DNA of 64,000 nt. Origin: Acidiphilium sp. C61 (lineage in GTDB: Bacteria > Pseudomonadota > Alphaproteobacteria > Acetobacterales > Acetobacteraceae). The stretch is taken from assembly GCF_902712915.1 (NCBI RefSeq), contig NZ_CACTIA010000005.1, positions 2,132,001-2,196,000 on the forward strand. The letters run 5' to 3'. This document shows, piece by piece, positions 55,644 to 64,000 of the stretch. The translations under genes were made by a program, and so were the position numbers. The first letter of the stretch is position 1; every line of letters starts with the position of its first letter. The notes under the pieces are model-generated. The model was not told the DNA's origin. It worked only from the letters and a program-made list of their open reading frames with translations, and made no database searches.

Positions 55644-57257
55644 TCAGTCGGCGCCGAAGACTTCGGGTTCGCCGGCGAGGATCGTCGCCTTGGCTTCTTC
55701 CGGATCGGGCGAGCCGGCATTCACCGCGATCTGGATGATGACCAGGCTGAAGACGATCAGGATGATCGACGCGACGAGGTTGGAGAACGTGCCGGTGCCG
55801 CCGGTCAGGTTCTTCGGGCCGAGATAGGTGATGAGCCACAGGCCGAAGAAATACGGCGCCAGCCACCACGCGCCGCGCCAGTGCAGGTTGCCGAGCCCTT
55901 CGCCCATCACCGCCTCGTAGCCGATATAGACGATCGCGAAGAGGAGGATGATGCCGAACAGGAAGTTGTCGGTCGAAGCACCGCTCCAGAACACGATGAA
56001 GTTCGAGATGATGAAGGCGAGGGTCGAGACCAGCGTGCCGCCGGGCAGCTGGTAGGGCCGCTTGTACTGCTCGACCGGCATGGTCTTGCGCAGGGTCAGC
56101 AGCACGATCGGGCCGGTGCCGTAGGAGAGCACCGAGGCCGAGGAGATGAAGCCGATGATCTTCTGCCAGGAGGGGAAGGGGAACATGAAGAAGACGCCGA
56201 CGATCAGCGTCATGATCAGGCCGCCGATCGGCACGCCCACCTTGGAGAGTTTCGCGAAGGTCTGCCCGCCGATCAGCCCTTCCTGGCCGGTGGCGTAGAC
56301 CACGCGCGATGTGGTGGTGAAGTAGATGATGCCGGTGCCGGCGGGCGAGACCACGCTGTCGATATAGAGCAGGATGGCGAGCCAGGTGGCGCCGATGATG
56401 GTGGCGAGGCCGGCGAACGGACCGGAGGCGCCGGCGAAGGTCAGCGCATCCCAGCCCTTGGCGAGGTCGGACGGGCGGAGCGCGCCGATGAAGGCGACCT
56501 GCAGGCCGACATAGAGCACCAGCGCGATCGCGACCGAGCCGACGATGGCGATCGGCAGGTTACGGCGCGGGTTGCTCGATTCGCCGGCGAGTTCCACCGC
56601 CTGGCGGAAGCCGAGATAGGCGAAGATGACGCCCGACGTGGCGACGGCGGAGAACACGCCGGCCGTGCCGTGCGGCGCGAAGCCGTGGGCGGAGAAGTTG
56701 CCGGGATGGAAGCCAGCGATGATCAGCACGATCACCGTCAGCGCCGGGACCGCGAGCTTCCACCAGGTCAGCGCGCTGTTGATGGTCAGCACGAGGCGAA
56801 CCGCCAGCGCGTTGATCCCGGCGAAGACCAGCATCAGGATCAGCGAGGCGAAGAAGCCGAAGCCGGTCAGCACGCCGCCCTTGTCGACCAGGCCGGGGAT
56901 GTAGTTGTTGCCATAGGTGATGACCGCGGAGGCCTCTGCCGGCGCCACGGAAACATAGCCGAGAAACACCACGAAGCTCATGATGACGGCCATCAGATTG
57001 CCGTGCGAGAGTTTCGGGAAGGCGATCACCGCTCCGCCGCGCGGGAAGGCGGTTGCCAGTTCGGCATAGACGAAGCCCAGCAGCAGCACCGCGACGCCGC
57101 CGATCAGCCAGGCGAAGATCGCCGCAGGACCGGCATCCTTGGCGGCGTGAAGCGGGCCGAACAGCCAGCTAGACCCGATGATGCCGCCCAGACTCGCGAA
57201 GAGCAGGCCGATGACGCCCGCGTCCCGCTTGAGCTTGACGCCAGATTTTCCACTCAT
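55644..57257 (-). CDS. APC-family amino acid permease
   Basis: A 537-residue permease with about 12 helices. The unwound helix-1 motif GLLFASLGGIIGSSWLFGP and ELATAFPRGGAVIAFPKLSHGNLMA near helix 2-3 mark the amino acid-polyamine-organocation family. AGESSNPRRNLPIAIVGSVAIALVLYV is another conserved loop. The substrate cannot be told from sequence. ATG 57257 is preferred (GGGGGC 8 bases upstream); ATG 57272 would add five residues but has no ribosome site. The 226-base gap to the EamA gene holds one palindrome and no ORF. Confidence 0.9.
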   Translation of the reverse strand: MSGKSGVKLKRDAGVIGLLFASLGGIIGSSWLFGPLHAAKDAGPAAIFAWLIGGVAVLLLGFVYAELATAFPRGGAVIAFPKLSHGNLMAVIMSFVVFLGYVSVAPAEASAVITYGNNYIPGLVDKGGVLTGFGFFASLILMLVFAGINALAVRLVLTINSALTWWKLAVPALTVIVLIIAGFHPGNFSAHGFAPHGTAGVFSAVATSGVIFAYLGFRQAVELAGESSNPRRNLPIAIVGSVAIALVLYVGLQVAFIGALRPSDLAKGWDALTFAGASGPFAGLATIIGATWLAILLYIDSVVSPAGTGIIYFTTTSRVVYATGQEGLIGGQTFAKLSKVGVPIGGLIMTLIVGVFFMFPFPSWQKIIGFISSASVLSYGTGPIVLLTLRKTMPVEQYKRPYQLPGGTLVSTLAFIISNFIVFWSGASTDNFLFGIILLFAIVYIGYEAVMGEGLGNLHWRGAWWLAPYFFGLWLITYLGPKNLTGGTGTFSNLVASIILIVFSLVIIQIAVNAGSPDPEEAKATILAGEPEVFGAD

Positions 57258-57434
57258 TTTACGTGCCCCCATGACAGTTTATGAACAAACCCTAATGCAG
57301 TTTTGCATCGGAGGAAACCGTTCCGTGAAGCTGCCATGACAGAATCGGGGTTTACAACCTTGCCGCTAACCAGAGGGGGCAGGAAGCCTGTCCGACCTGT
57401 CGAAATCGGACGTAGCGTTCGATAATGCCCTGAT

Positions 57435-57485
57435 CAGAGCATGTTCGTCGGTCCGGATGAATTCATCCGAAAGGATGATGGGCTC
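57435..57485. repeat. Palindromic element between permease and EamA genes
   Basis: CAGAGCATG at the left and ATGATGGGCTC at the right frame an exact 16-base palindrome, CGGATGAATTCATCCG (57454-57469). It is a diverged family member whose right end overlaps the EamA stop region at 57484. Confidence 0.65.
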
Positions 57486-58350
57486 AGGTGTCCGCCGGTT
57501 CGCGGGCGGGGCGGCGACGCTGCGGGCGCAGGATCAGGACCATCGAGACGAACAGGGCGGCGAAGCCCATCGCATCGCCCCTCGTGAAGGACTCGGCGAG
57601 GACCAGCACGCCCATCAGCGTCGCGGTGGCGGGCAGCAGGGCGGTGAAGGTGCCGGCGATGCCGGCCTGGACCCGGCGCATGCCGTGATACCACAGGATC
57701 ACGGCCAGCACGCTCGATGTCAGGCTGTTGACCAGCAGCAATCCGGCGATCGTCCAGGTGAAGTGGACCTGCCCGAAACTGGCGATGGCGAGCGGGGCGG
57801 TCATCGCGGCGCCGCAGGCCTGCATCCAGAACGTGGCCTGCATGACCGGCAGCAGGCCGGCGGCGCGGCGGGCGAACAGGGCGTATCCGGCCTCGCCGCA
57901 GACCGCACCGAAGATCAGCCCATCACCCAGCAGGCTGAAGCCGCCGCCGCCGCGCGCGAGGGCGGCGATGCCGACGCCCGCCAGCACCACCGCCGCCCAT
58001 TGCAGCGGCCGCAGGTGTTCGCGCAGGAACAGCGCCGCGCCGAGCGCGATCACCGCCGGCAGGCTGGCGAGGACCAGCCCCGCCTGCACCGCGCCGGTGA
58101 GTTTCAGCCCGGCGACCATCATGCCGTTATAGAGCAGGGTGCCGCATGCCGCCTGCATGAACAGGATGGCCAGCGTGCGCGGCGCCGGCAGGCGGGGGGC
58201 GACCAGCGGGGCAAGGCAGAGTGTCGCGAAGCCCGTGCGCATGAACAGCAGCGGGAAGGTCGGCAGGTGCGCGGCCAGCAGCTTGAGCAGCACGACATTG
58301 CCGCCGACGATCACCATCGACGCGGCCAGTGCCGCATAGGCCGCGATCAC
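57484..58350 (-). CDS. DMT-superfamily transporter (EamA domains)
   Basis: A 288-residue exporter with ten expected helices in two EamA repeats. Repeat one starts AAYAALAASMVIVGGNVVLLKLL, and repeat two starts at GDGLIFGAVCGEAGYALFARRAA with SSVLAVILWYHGMRRVQAGIAGTFTALLPATATLMGVLVL. The substrate is unknown; relatives export amino acids or metabolites. GTG 58350 overlaps the stop of the upstream acyltransferase gene (GTGA), so the two are coupled. Confidence 0.87.
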   Translation of the reverse strand: MIAAYAALAASMVIVGGNVVLLKLLAAHLPTFPLLFMRTGFATLCLAPLVAPRLPAPRTLAILFMQAACGTLLYNGMMVAGLKLTGAVQAGLVLASLPAVIALGAALFLREHLRPLQWAAVVLAGVGIAALARGGGGFSLLGDGLIFGAVCGEAGYALFARRAAGLLPVMQATFWMQACGAAMTAPLAIASFGQVHFTWTIAGLLLVNSLTSSVLAVILWYHGMRRVQAGIAGTFTALLPATATLMGVLVLAESFTRGDAMGFAALFVSMVLILRPQRRRPAREPADT

Positions 58351-59495
58351 GGCGAGAGGTCGCTGCGATAGGGGGATTGCTCGCCGAGCATCGCCATTTC
58401 CTCCTCCACCGCCGGGCGCTCGGCCTCGAGGAAGCGGCCGACGGCATCGCTGAGGCCGGGATGGCCGATCCAGTGCGCGGAGAAGGTGCGGCTCGGCAGG
58501 TAGCCGCGCTGGATCTTGTGCTGGCCCTGGGCGCCGGCCTCGACGCGGGCGAGGCCGGCGCCGATCGCGTAGTCGATCGCCTGGTAGTAGCAGAGTTCGA
58601 AATGCAGGAAGGGGACGTCTTCCACGGCACCCCAGTTGCGGCCGTAGAGCGCGTCCGGGCCACGCAGGTTGAGCGCGCCGGCGATCGGGCGGCCGGCGCG
58701 GAAGGCCATCATCACCACCACCGCATCGCCGAGGCGCTCGCCGAGCAGGGGGAAGAAGCGCTCGGTGAGGTAGGCGCCGCCCCATTTGCGGTCGACGGTG
58801 GAGAGGTAGAAATTGTAGAAGGCCGCCCATTCGCGCCGGCCCATCTCGCTGCCGCGCAGGGCGCGGATGTCGAGCCCGGCCTGGGCGTCGCGCCGTTCGC
58901 GGCGGATCGCCTTGCGCTTGCGCGAGGACAGGGCGGCGAGGAAATCCTCGAACCCTGCATAGCCGCGATTGTGCCAGTGATATTGCACGCCCATGCGCCG
59001 CAGCCAGCCGGCCTCGCCGAGCGCGTGCCACTCGGCCTCGGTGCAGAAGGTGGCGTGGATCGAGGAGCAGCCGAGCCGCTCGGCGGCGATCTCGAGGCCG
59101 CGGGCGAGCAGCGAGGGCGGCAGGGTTTCGGCCATCAGCAGGCGCGGGCCGGGCACCGGGCTGAACGGGGCGGCGACCTGCAGCTTCGGGTAGTAGCGCC
59201 CGCCGGCGCGCTCGAAGGCGTTGGCCCAGCCGTGATCGAACACGTATTCGCCGTAGGAATGGGCCTTCACATAGGTGGGGGCGGCGCCGAGCAGGCGGCC
59301 CGCGCCGTCGCGCAGCACCGCGTGCTGGGGATACCAGCCGCTGTCGCCGCCGACGGAGTCGCTGTCTTCCAGGGCGGAGAGGAAGGCGTGGCTGACGAAG
59401 GGGTTGCCGCCGGCCAGCGCATCCCAGTCCGGCGCCGGGATTTCGTGGATGCTCTGGTGCAGCGAGAGGGAGAGATCGTCCGCGGTGCCGTTCAT
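58347..59495 (-). CDS. GNAT-family acyltransferase-like protein (DUF482/COG3146)
   Basis: A 382-residue protein of the FemAB-like DUF482 family. It shows ALAGGNPFVSHAFLSALEDS, SIHATFCTEAEWHALG, QYHWHNRGYAGFEDFLAALSSRKRKAIRRERRDAQ, and GRNWGAVEDVPFLHFELCYYQAIDYAIGAGLARVEAGAQGQHKIQRGYLP. The family is often labelled peptidoglycan-related without firm evidence; the function is unknown. ATG 59495 fits the family start; longer frames upstream do not. Confidence 0.85.
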   Translation of the reverse strand: MNGTADDLSLSLHQSIHEIPAPDWDALAGGNPFVSHAFLSALEDSDSVGGDSGWYPQHAVLRDGAGRLLGAAPTYVKAHSYGEYVFDHGWANAFERAGGRYYPKLQVAAPFSPVPGPRLLMAETLPPSLLARGLEIAAERLGCSSIHATFCTEAEWHALGEAGWLRRMGVQYHWHNRGYAGFEDFLAALSSRKRKAIRRERRDAQAGLDIRALRGSEMGRREWAAFYNFYLSTVDRKWGGAYLTERFFPLLGERLGDAVVVMMAFRAGRPIAGALNLRGPDALYGRNWGAVEDVPFLHFELCYYQAIDYAIGAGLARVEAGAQGQHKIQRGYLPSRTFSAHWIGHPGLSDAVGRFLEAERPAVEEEMAMLGEQSPYRSDLSP

Positions 59496-59686
59496 GAATC
59501 CCGTTTGCGATGCGGGAGGGAGCGTCGCATCCCGCGTAATATTTACAAAATCATAGGTGGTGATGCGGCTTATGCAACCATCCGGCGGGCAGGGCGGAGT
59601 CCCGTTCGCGGCATTTCGGGCCGTGGCGCGAATTGCGCGCCGGCAGCCGGCGGGCCAGATAAAGGGGCATTCGCAAGGAGACAAAG

Positions 59687-62350
59687 ATGGCCGAACGTCC
59701 CGTCCCGCTGCCCGCCGCCGCCCCGCGCCGCCTCGACGACTACCGGCCGCCGGCCTTTCTGGTCGATACGGTCGATCTCATCTTCGATCTCGATCCGGCG
59801 GCGACGCGGGTGCGCGCGCGCCTGACGCTGCGGCGCAACGCGGCGCACGGGGGTGCGGACGCACCGCTGGAACTCGACGGCGAGGGGCTCGACCTGCGAT
59901 CGGTGCTGCTCGATGGCGAGGCGCTCGGTGCGAACCGCTACGCGCTCGGCGAGCATGGCCTCGTCATTCGCGACGTGCCGGACGAATTCACCCTCGATAC
60001 CGAGGTGATCATCGCGCCGGAGCGCAATTCCGAGCTGTCGGGACTGTATGTTTCGGGCGGGGATTTCTTTACCCAGTGTGAGGCCGAGGGGTTCCGCCGC
60101 ATCACCTTCTTCCCCGACCGGCCGGATGTGATGGCCCGCTACACGGCGACGCTGATCGCCGATCCGGCGCGCTGCCCGCTGCTGCTCTCCAACGGCAATC
60201 CGGCCGATCGCGGCAGCCTGCCGGACGGGCGGCACTGGGCGAAATGGGAGGATCCGCATCCCAAGCCGTCCTATCTGTTCGCGCTGGTCGCGGGCGACCT
60301 GGTTTCGGTTCATGACGCGTTCGTCACCCGGTCGGGGCGGCAGGTGCAGCTCGGCATCCATGTCCGCCGCGGCGACGAGGACAAGGTGGACCACGCGATG
60401 GCCTGCCTGAAGCGGGCGATGCGCTGGGACGAGGAGGCGTTCGGCCTCGAATACGATCTCGACATCTTCAATATCGCTGCCGTCTCCGACTTCAACATGG
60501 GGGCGATGGAGAACAAGGGGCTCAACATCTTCAACACCGCCCTCGTCCTCGCCCGGCCGGATACCGCGACGGATGCCGACTACCAGCGGATCGACCGGGT
60601 GATCGCGCATGAATATTTCCACAACTGGACCGGCGACCGGGTGACCTGCCGGGACTGGTTCCAGCTCTCGCTCAAGGAGGGGCTGACCGTCTTTCGCGAC
60701 CAGGAATATGGCGCGGCGACGACCGATGCGGCGCTGTCGCGGATCGATGACGTCAAGATGCTGCGCGCCCGGCAATTCGCCGAGGATGGCGGGCCTCTGG
60801 CGCATCCGGTCCGCCCTGCCGCCTATCGCAAGATCGACAATTTCTACACCGCGACCGTCTATGAGAAGGGGGCGGAGGTGGTGCGGATGATCCGCACCAT
60901 CATCGGGCATGAAGCGTTCCGCCGCGGCTTTGATCGTTATATCGCGCGCAACGACAATTCGGCGGCGACGATCGAGGATTTCGTCGCCGCGATGCGGGAG
61001 GAATCGGGGTTCGATTTTTCCCAGTTCATGCGCTGGTACGAGCAGGCGGGCACGCCGCAGCTGCGGTTCGAGGGCAAATACGACGCGGCGGCGCGGCGCT
61101 ATACGCTCACGCTGCGGCAGATGACGGCGCCGACGCCGGGACAGGCGCAGAAGGAGCCGTTCCTGATCCCGGTGGCGATGGGGCTGATCGGGCCGGATGG
61201 GGCGGCGCTCGCAGCGCGGCTGGAGGGCGAGGCGGCGGCGCATGGCGGCACAAGGGTGCTGCTGCTGCGCGCGGCCGAGCAGTGTTTCGTGTTCGAGGAG
61301 GTCGCCTCCCCGCCGGTGCCCTCGCTGTTGCGCGGCTTCTCGGCGCCGGTGAAGCTCTCCGGGCACGGGGCGGCCGGGCTCGCCCTCCTTGCCGCGCACG
61401 ATACCGACGGGTTCAGCCGCTGGGAGGCTGGGCAGGAATATGCGACGCGGGCGCTGCTCGACGCGATCGCCGCGGTTCAGCGCGGCGAGGCGGTCGGGAC
61501 CGATCCGGCGCTGGTGGCGGCGATGGCGGCGGCCCTCGACCTCGCGCCGGAGTCGCCGGCGCTCGCGGCACGGATGCTGGCGCTGCCGGGCAGGGACGTG
61601 CTGGCGGACCGGATGGCGGTGATCGACCCGGATGCGATCCACGAGGCGCTGGAGACGAGCCGGGCGGCGATCGGCCGGGCGTTGCGGGACCGCTTCGCCG
61701 CGCTGTGCGGGGCGGAGGATGCGTCGGCGCCGTTCAGCCTCGATCCGGCGAGCATCGGGCGGCGGGCGCTCGGCAATGTCGCGCTGGCCTATCTGATGGC
61801 GGCGGACCCGGCGGCGGGGCTGGACGCGGCACAGCTTCGCTTCGAGACCGCGCCGACGATGACCGGGCGGCTCGGCGCGCTGGCGCTGCTTGCCGATACC
61901 GCGACGCCGGCGCGCGATGCGGCCCTCGCGGCGTTTCACGCGCGCTGGCGCGGCGATGCGCTGGTGGGCGACAAATGGTTCCGCATCCAGGCGATGGCGG
62001 CGGCGCCGGACACGCTGGACCGCGTCGAGGCGCTGACCCGGCACGCCGATTTCGACCTGCGCAACCCCAATCGCTTCCGCGCCCTGGTGCAGGCGTTCGG
62101 CGCGGGGAACCAGCGCTGGTTCCACGATGCGTCGGGGCGGGGTTATGCGCTGGTGGCGCGGATGATCGGCGAGGTGGACCGGGTGAACCGGCAGATCGCG
62201 GCGCGCTGCATCGATGTGTTCGCGAGCTGGCAGCGCTTCGATCCGGCGCGGCAGGCGCTGATGCGCGGCGCGCTGGATACGCTGCTCGCCGATCCCGCGC
62301 TGTCGGCCAATGCGCGGGAGATGGCCGAGCGGGCGCGGGCGGGGGCGTGA
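59687..62350 (+). CDS. pepN: Aminopeptidase N
   Basis: An 887-residue M1 zinc aminopeptidase. The exopeptidase motif is GAMENKGLN, and the zinc site is HEYFHNWTGDRVTCRDWFQLSLKEGLTVFRDQ (HExxH and the downstream glutamate). The N-terminal beta domain and the C-terminal alpha-helical arch (DUF3458) are both present, so it is of the E. coli PepN type at normal length. It removes N-terminal residues in the cytoplasm during protein turnover. AAGGAGACAAAG precedes the ATG. Confidence 0.97.
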   Translation: MAERPVPLPAAAPRRLDDYRPPAFLVDTVDLIFDLDPAATRVRARLTLRRNAAHGGADAPLELDGEGLDLRSVLLDGEALGANRYALGEHGLVIRDVPDEFTLDTEVIIAPERNSELSGLYVSGGDFFTQCEAEGFRRITFFPDRPDVMARYTATLIADPARCPLLLSNGNPADRGSLPDGRHWAKWEDPHPKPSYLFALVAGDLVSVHDAFVTRSGRQVQLGIHVRRGDEDKVDHAMACLKRAMRWDEEAFGLEYDLDIFNIAAVSDFNMGAMENKGLNIFNTALVLARPDTATDADYQRIDRVIAHEYFHNWTGDRVTCRDWFQLSLKEGLTVFRDQEYGAATTDAALSRIDDVKMLRARQFAEDGGPLAHPVRPAAYRKIDNFYTATVYEKGAEVVRMIRTIIGHEAFRRGFDRYIARNDNSAATIEDFVAAMREESGFDFSQFMRWYEQAGTPQLRFEGKYDAAARRYTLTLRQMTAPTPGQAQKEPFLIPVAMGLIGPDGAALAARLEGEAAAHGGTRVLLLRAAEQCFVFEEVASPPVPSLLRGFSAPVKLSGHGAAGLALLAAHDTDGFSRWEAGQEYATRALLDAIAAVQRGEAVGTDPALVAAMAAALDLAPESPALAARMLALPGRDVLADRMAVIDPDAIHEALETSRAAIGRALRDRFAALCGAEDASAPFSLDPASIGRRALGNVALAYLMAADPAAGLDAAQLRFETAPTMTGRLGALALLADTATPARDAALAAFHARWRGDALVGDKWFRIQAMAAAPDTLDRVEALTRHADFDLRNPNRFRALVQAFGAGNQRWFHDASGRGYALVARMIGEVDRVNRQIAARCIDVFASWQRFDPARQALMRGALDTLLADPALSANAREMAERARAGA

Positions 62351-62402
62351 AGCCTCGCGGGCCGGACCGGCGATCCGGCCCGCGACATCGGGAAACTGAA
62401 GT

Positions 62403-63698
62403 TCAGCGCGCGGCGGCCAGCGCCTGATCGAGGTCGGCGATGATGTCCTCGATATGTTCGAGGCCGATCGACAGCCGGACATAGCCGGGCGTGACGCCGG
62501 TGGCCGCCTGCTCCTCGGCCGAGAGCTGGGAGTGGGTGGTGCTGGCGGGGTGGATGGCGAGGCTGCGGGCGTCGCCGATATTGGCGACGTGGTAGAACAT
62601 CCGCAGCGCCTCGATGAATTTCCGCCCCGATGCGGCGCCGCCGGTCAGCTCGAAGCCGACCAGCGCGCCCCTGCCGCCGGTGAGGTAGGTTTCCGCCCGC
62701 CGCCGCGCCTCGCCGGTGGCGACGCCGGGGTGGATCACCCGCACCACGTCCGGATGGCTGGAGAGGAAATCGACGACCTTCTCGGCGTTCTCGCAATGCC
62801 GCGCGATGCGCAGCGGCAGCGTCTCCAGACCCTGGATGAGCTGGAAGGCGTTGAACGGCGAGAGGGCCGCACCCTCGTCGCGCAGGATCACGGTGCGGGC
62901 GCGGATGATGTAGGCGACCGGGCCGAGCGGCTTGACCGCCTCGACCCAGACGGCGCCGTGATAGGAGGGGTCGGGCGCGTTCAGCAGCGGCTGGCGGTCG
63001 GGCTGCGCCGCCCAGTCGAAATTGCCGGAATCGATGATCATCCCGCCGATCGAGGTGCCGTGGCCGCCGATATATTTGGTGGCGGAATAGACCACGATGG
63101 CGGCGCCGTGGTCGAAGGGACGGCAGAGCAGCGGTGCGGCGGTGTTGTCCATGATCAGCGGGATGCCGAGCGGGCGGCCGATCGCCGCGACCTCGGCGAT
63201 GGGGAAGACCGCGAGCTTCGGGTTGGGCAGGGTTTCGGCGTAGTAGGCGCGGGTCTTGTCATCGGTCGCGCGGCGGAAATTCTCGGGGTCGGTCGGGTCG
63301 ACGAAGCGGATCTCGATGCCCTGGTCGCGCAGCGTGTTGGCGAAGAGGTTCCAGGTGCCGCCGTAGAGATCGGTGGAGGCGACGACGTTTTCGCCCGCGC
63401 GGGTCAGCGTGCGGATCGCGCTCGCCGAGGCGGCCTGGCCGGAGGCGACGGCAAGGGCGGCGACCCCGCCCTCGATGGCGGCGAGGCGCTGCTCGAGCAC
63501 ATCCGTCGTCGGGTTCATGATGCGGGTATAGATGTTGCCGAGCTCGGAGAGCGCGAACAGGTTGGCGGCGTGTTCGGTGCTGTTGAACTGGTAGGAGGTG
63601 GTCTGGTGGATCGGCACCGCGACCGAGCCGGTCGTGGGGTCGGCGCGCCAGCCGGCGTGCAGGGCGAGGGTTTCCGGATGGTGGCTCTTGACCGTCAT
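62403..63698 (-). CDS. metY: O-acetylhomoserine sulfhydrylase
   Basis: A 431-residue Cys/Met-metabolism PLP enzyme. It starts HPETLALHAGWRADPTTGSVAVPIHQTTSYQF, with YTRIMNPTTDVLEQRLAAIEGG, the PLP lysine in VVYSATKYIGGHGTSIGGMI, and TLPLRIARHCENAEKVVDFL. The length and the early DPTTGS insertion fit the homoserine-acetate type making homocysteine from sulfide. Two palindromes lie upstream; no SAM riboswitch could be recognised there. Confidence 0.93.
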   Translation of the reverse strand: MTVKSHHPETLALHAGWRADPTTGSVAVPIHQTTSYQFNSTEHAANLFALSELGNIYTRIMNPTTDVLEQRLAAIEGGVAALAVASGQAASASAIRTLTRAGENVVASTDLYGGTWNLFANTLRDQGIEIRFVDPTDPENFRRATDDKTRAYYAETLPNPKLAVFPIAEVAAIGRPLGIPLIMDNTAAPLLCRPFDHGAAIVVYSATKYIGGHGTSIGGMIIDSGNFDWAAQPDRQPLLNAPDPSYHGAVWVEAVKPLGPVAYIIRARTVILRDEGAALSPFNAFQLIQGLETLPLRIARHCENAEKVVDFLSSHPDVVRVIHPGVATGEARRRAETYLTGGRGALVGFELTGGAASGRKFIEALRMFYHVANIGDARSLAIHPASTTHSQLSAEEQAATGVTPGYVRLSIGLEHIEDIIADLDQALAAAR

Positions 63699-63728
63699 GG
63701 ACTGTCTCCGTCGATGGCTCTGGTTTTC

Positions 63729-63768
63729 AGGGCACGTTCCGAGACTTTCGGTTCGGAGGTCGTGCCCT
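63729..63768. repeat. Palindromic element upstream of metY
   Basis: Exact 8-bp outer arms AGGGCACG (63729-63736) and CGTGCCCT (63761-63768) enclose TTCCGAGA/TTCGGAGG. It resembles type B with changed bases. It lies 30 bases before the metY start on the minus strand, hence in its leader. Confidence 0.7.
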
Positions 63769-63783
63769 ATCCTGTTGATTAAC

Positions 63784-63832
63784 AGATCATGCCTGTCCCA
63801 TCAGACGATTCAGTCCGACGGGGCGATGCTCT
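63784..63832. repeat. Second palindromic element upstream of metY
   Basis: AGATCATGCCTGTCCCATCAGAC at the left and GTCCGACGGGGCGATGCTCT at the right keep the family outline (GATGCTCT arm, ATCAGA/TCCGA core) but are well diverged. It lies between metY and the recQ end. Confidence 0.55.
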
Positions 63833-63901
63833 ATCAGGCCTGACGCTAAGCCGCGGGCGGGTGGCGTGGCAAGAGTGGCCGTCGCGCGCGGCTTGCGGGG
63901 T

Positions 63902-64000
63902 TCAGCCGCGCACGCCGGCGAGCACGGCGAGCACGGCGTCGCCATAGCGCTCGATCTTGCTCGCGCCGATGCCGGGGACGGTCGCGAGGTCGCTGCGGTC
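63902..64000 (-). CDS. recQ: ATP-dependent DNA helicase RecQ, C-terminal fragment
   Basis: The last 32 residues are visible, running off the window edge: DLATVPGIGASKIERYGDAVLAVLAGVRG then TGA. The PGIGxxKxERYG motif is the end of an HRDC domain, which in this position and form is typical of RecQ. RNase D also has HRDC, so the fragment alone is not final. RecQ unwinds DNA in recombination repair. Confidence 0.7.
   Translation of the reverse strand, partial: DRSDLATVPGIGASKIERYGDAVLAVLAGVRG

Noticed and set aside
59570..62482. A 970-codon open frame on the minus strand opposite pepN
   Set aside because: It is rich in Arg, Pro, His and Gln, has no recognisable domain, and lies wholly antisense to the clear aminopeptidase gene. 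Long antisense frames are expected at this GC content.
63699..63901. SAM riboswitch upstream of metY
   Set aside because: No SAM-I or SAM-II core motif could be matched by eye; the structure present is explained by two palindromic repeat elements.

Overview
The window is about 64 kb of very GC-rich chromosomal DNA, densely packed with short intergenic gaps and many 1-4 base gene overlaps. The gene content points to an alphaproteobacterium. Evidence includes a GcrA C-terminus, a Rhodobacter-type PmtA, a three-subunit proton-translocating transhydrogenase, the order rpiB-glyA-nrdR-ribD-ribE-ribB(A)-ribH-nusB-thiL, and the order rpmH-rnpA-yidD-yidC-engB-argB. An aerobic, flagellated member of the Acetobacteraceae such as Acidiphilium fits best, but that is inference from gene order and composition, not from a marker gene. 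No insertion sequence, prophage, integron or CRISPR array was seen. This is core chromosome.

Layout. 1-1058: end of gcrA, then pmtA. 1223-8163: aa3-type cytochrome c oxidase cluster (ctaC, ctaD, ctaB, a small CoxF-like ORF, ctaE, surf1) ending in an M32 carboxypeptidase; no ctaG lies in it. 8214-11825: regulators (GntR/FCD, LysR), an exported SRPBCC protein and a stand-alone ClpP-type protease. 12046-15023: pntAA-pntAB-pntB. 15192-18717: ffh, rpsP, rimM, trmD, rplS. 19002-22187: leuC-leuD-leuB. 22350-25061: a GH17-GT2 fusion glucan synthase. 25257-28407: CNNM/CorC protein and a chemoreceptor. 28462-32844 (minus): argB, engB, yidC, yidD, rnpA, rpmH. 33064-35393: patatin lipase and a histidine kinase. 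35447-40059: flagellar genes, with fliO-fliP facing away from flgB-flgC-fliE-fliQ-fliR-flhB. 40115-42525 (minus): Lon-substrate-domain protein, CnoX-like thioredoxin, DUF971, Trm112-like protein and tRNA-Arg(ACG). 42656-49648: rpiB, glyA, nrdR and the riboflavin/nusB/thiL operon. 49750-54118: a divergent catabolic cluster (SDR, quinone reductase, ACAD10/11-like acyl-CoA dehydrogenase versus an ACAD10/11-like kinase). 54212-64000: glutathione transferase, flavin-binding protein, amino-acid permease, EamA exporter, DUF482 acyltransferase, pepN, metY and the end of recQ.

The most unusual layer is between the genes. A family of intergenic palindromes (arms like AGAGCATC/GATGCTCT around an ATCCGATC/GATCGGAT core) occurs at least fourteen times. 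Several copies abut a stop codon, and for thiL, the CNNM protein and fliP the repeat itself supplies the stop. Separately, short tandem arrays with fixed periods (16, 25, 28, 29 and 64 bp) sit next to genes; the 25-bp array after ffh encodes UUCG-tetraloop hairpins. The strongest candidate for an interesting metabolic system is the split ACAD10/11-like kinase plus dehydrogenase pair, which by family knowledge suggests breakdown of 4-hydroxyacyl-CoA compounds such as those derived from levulinate.
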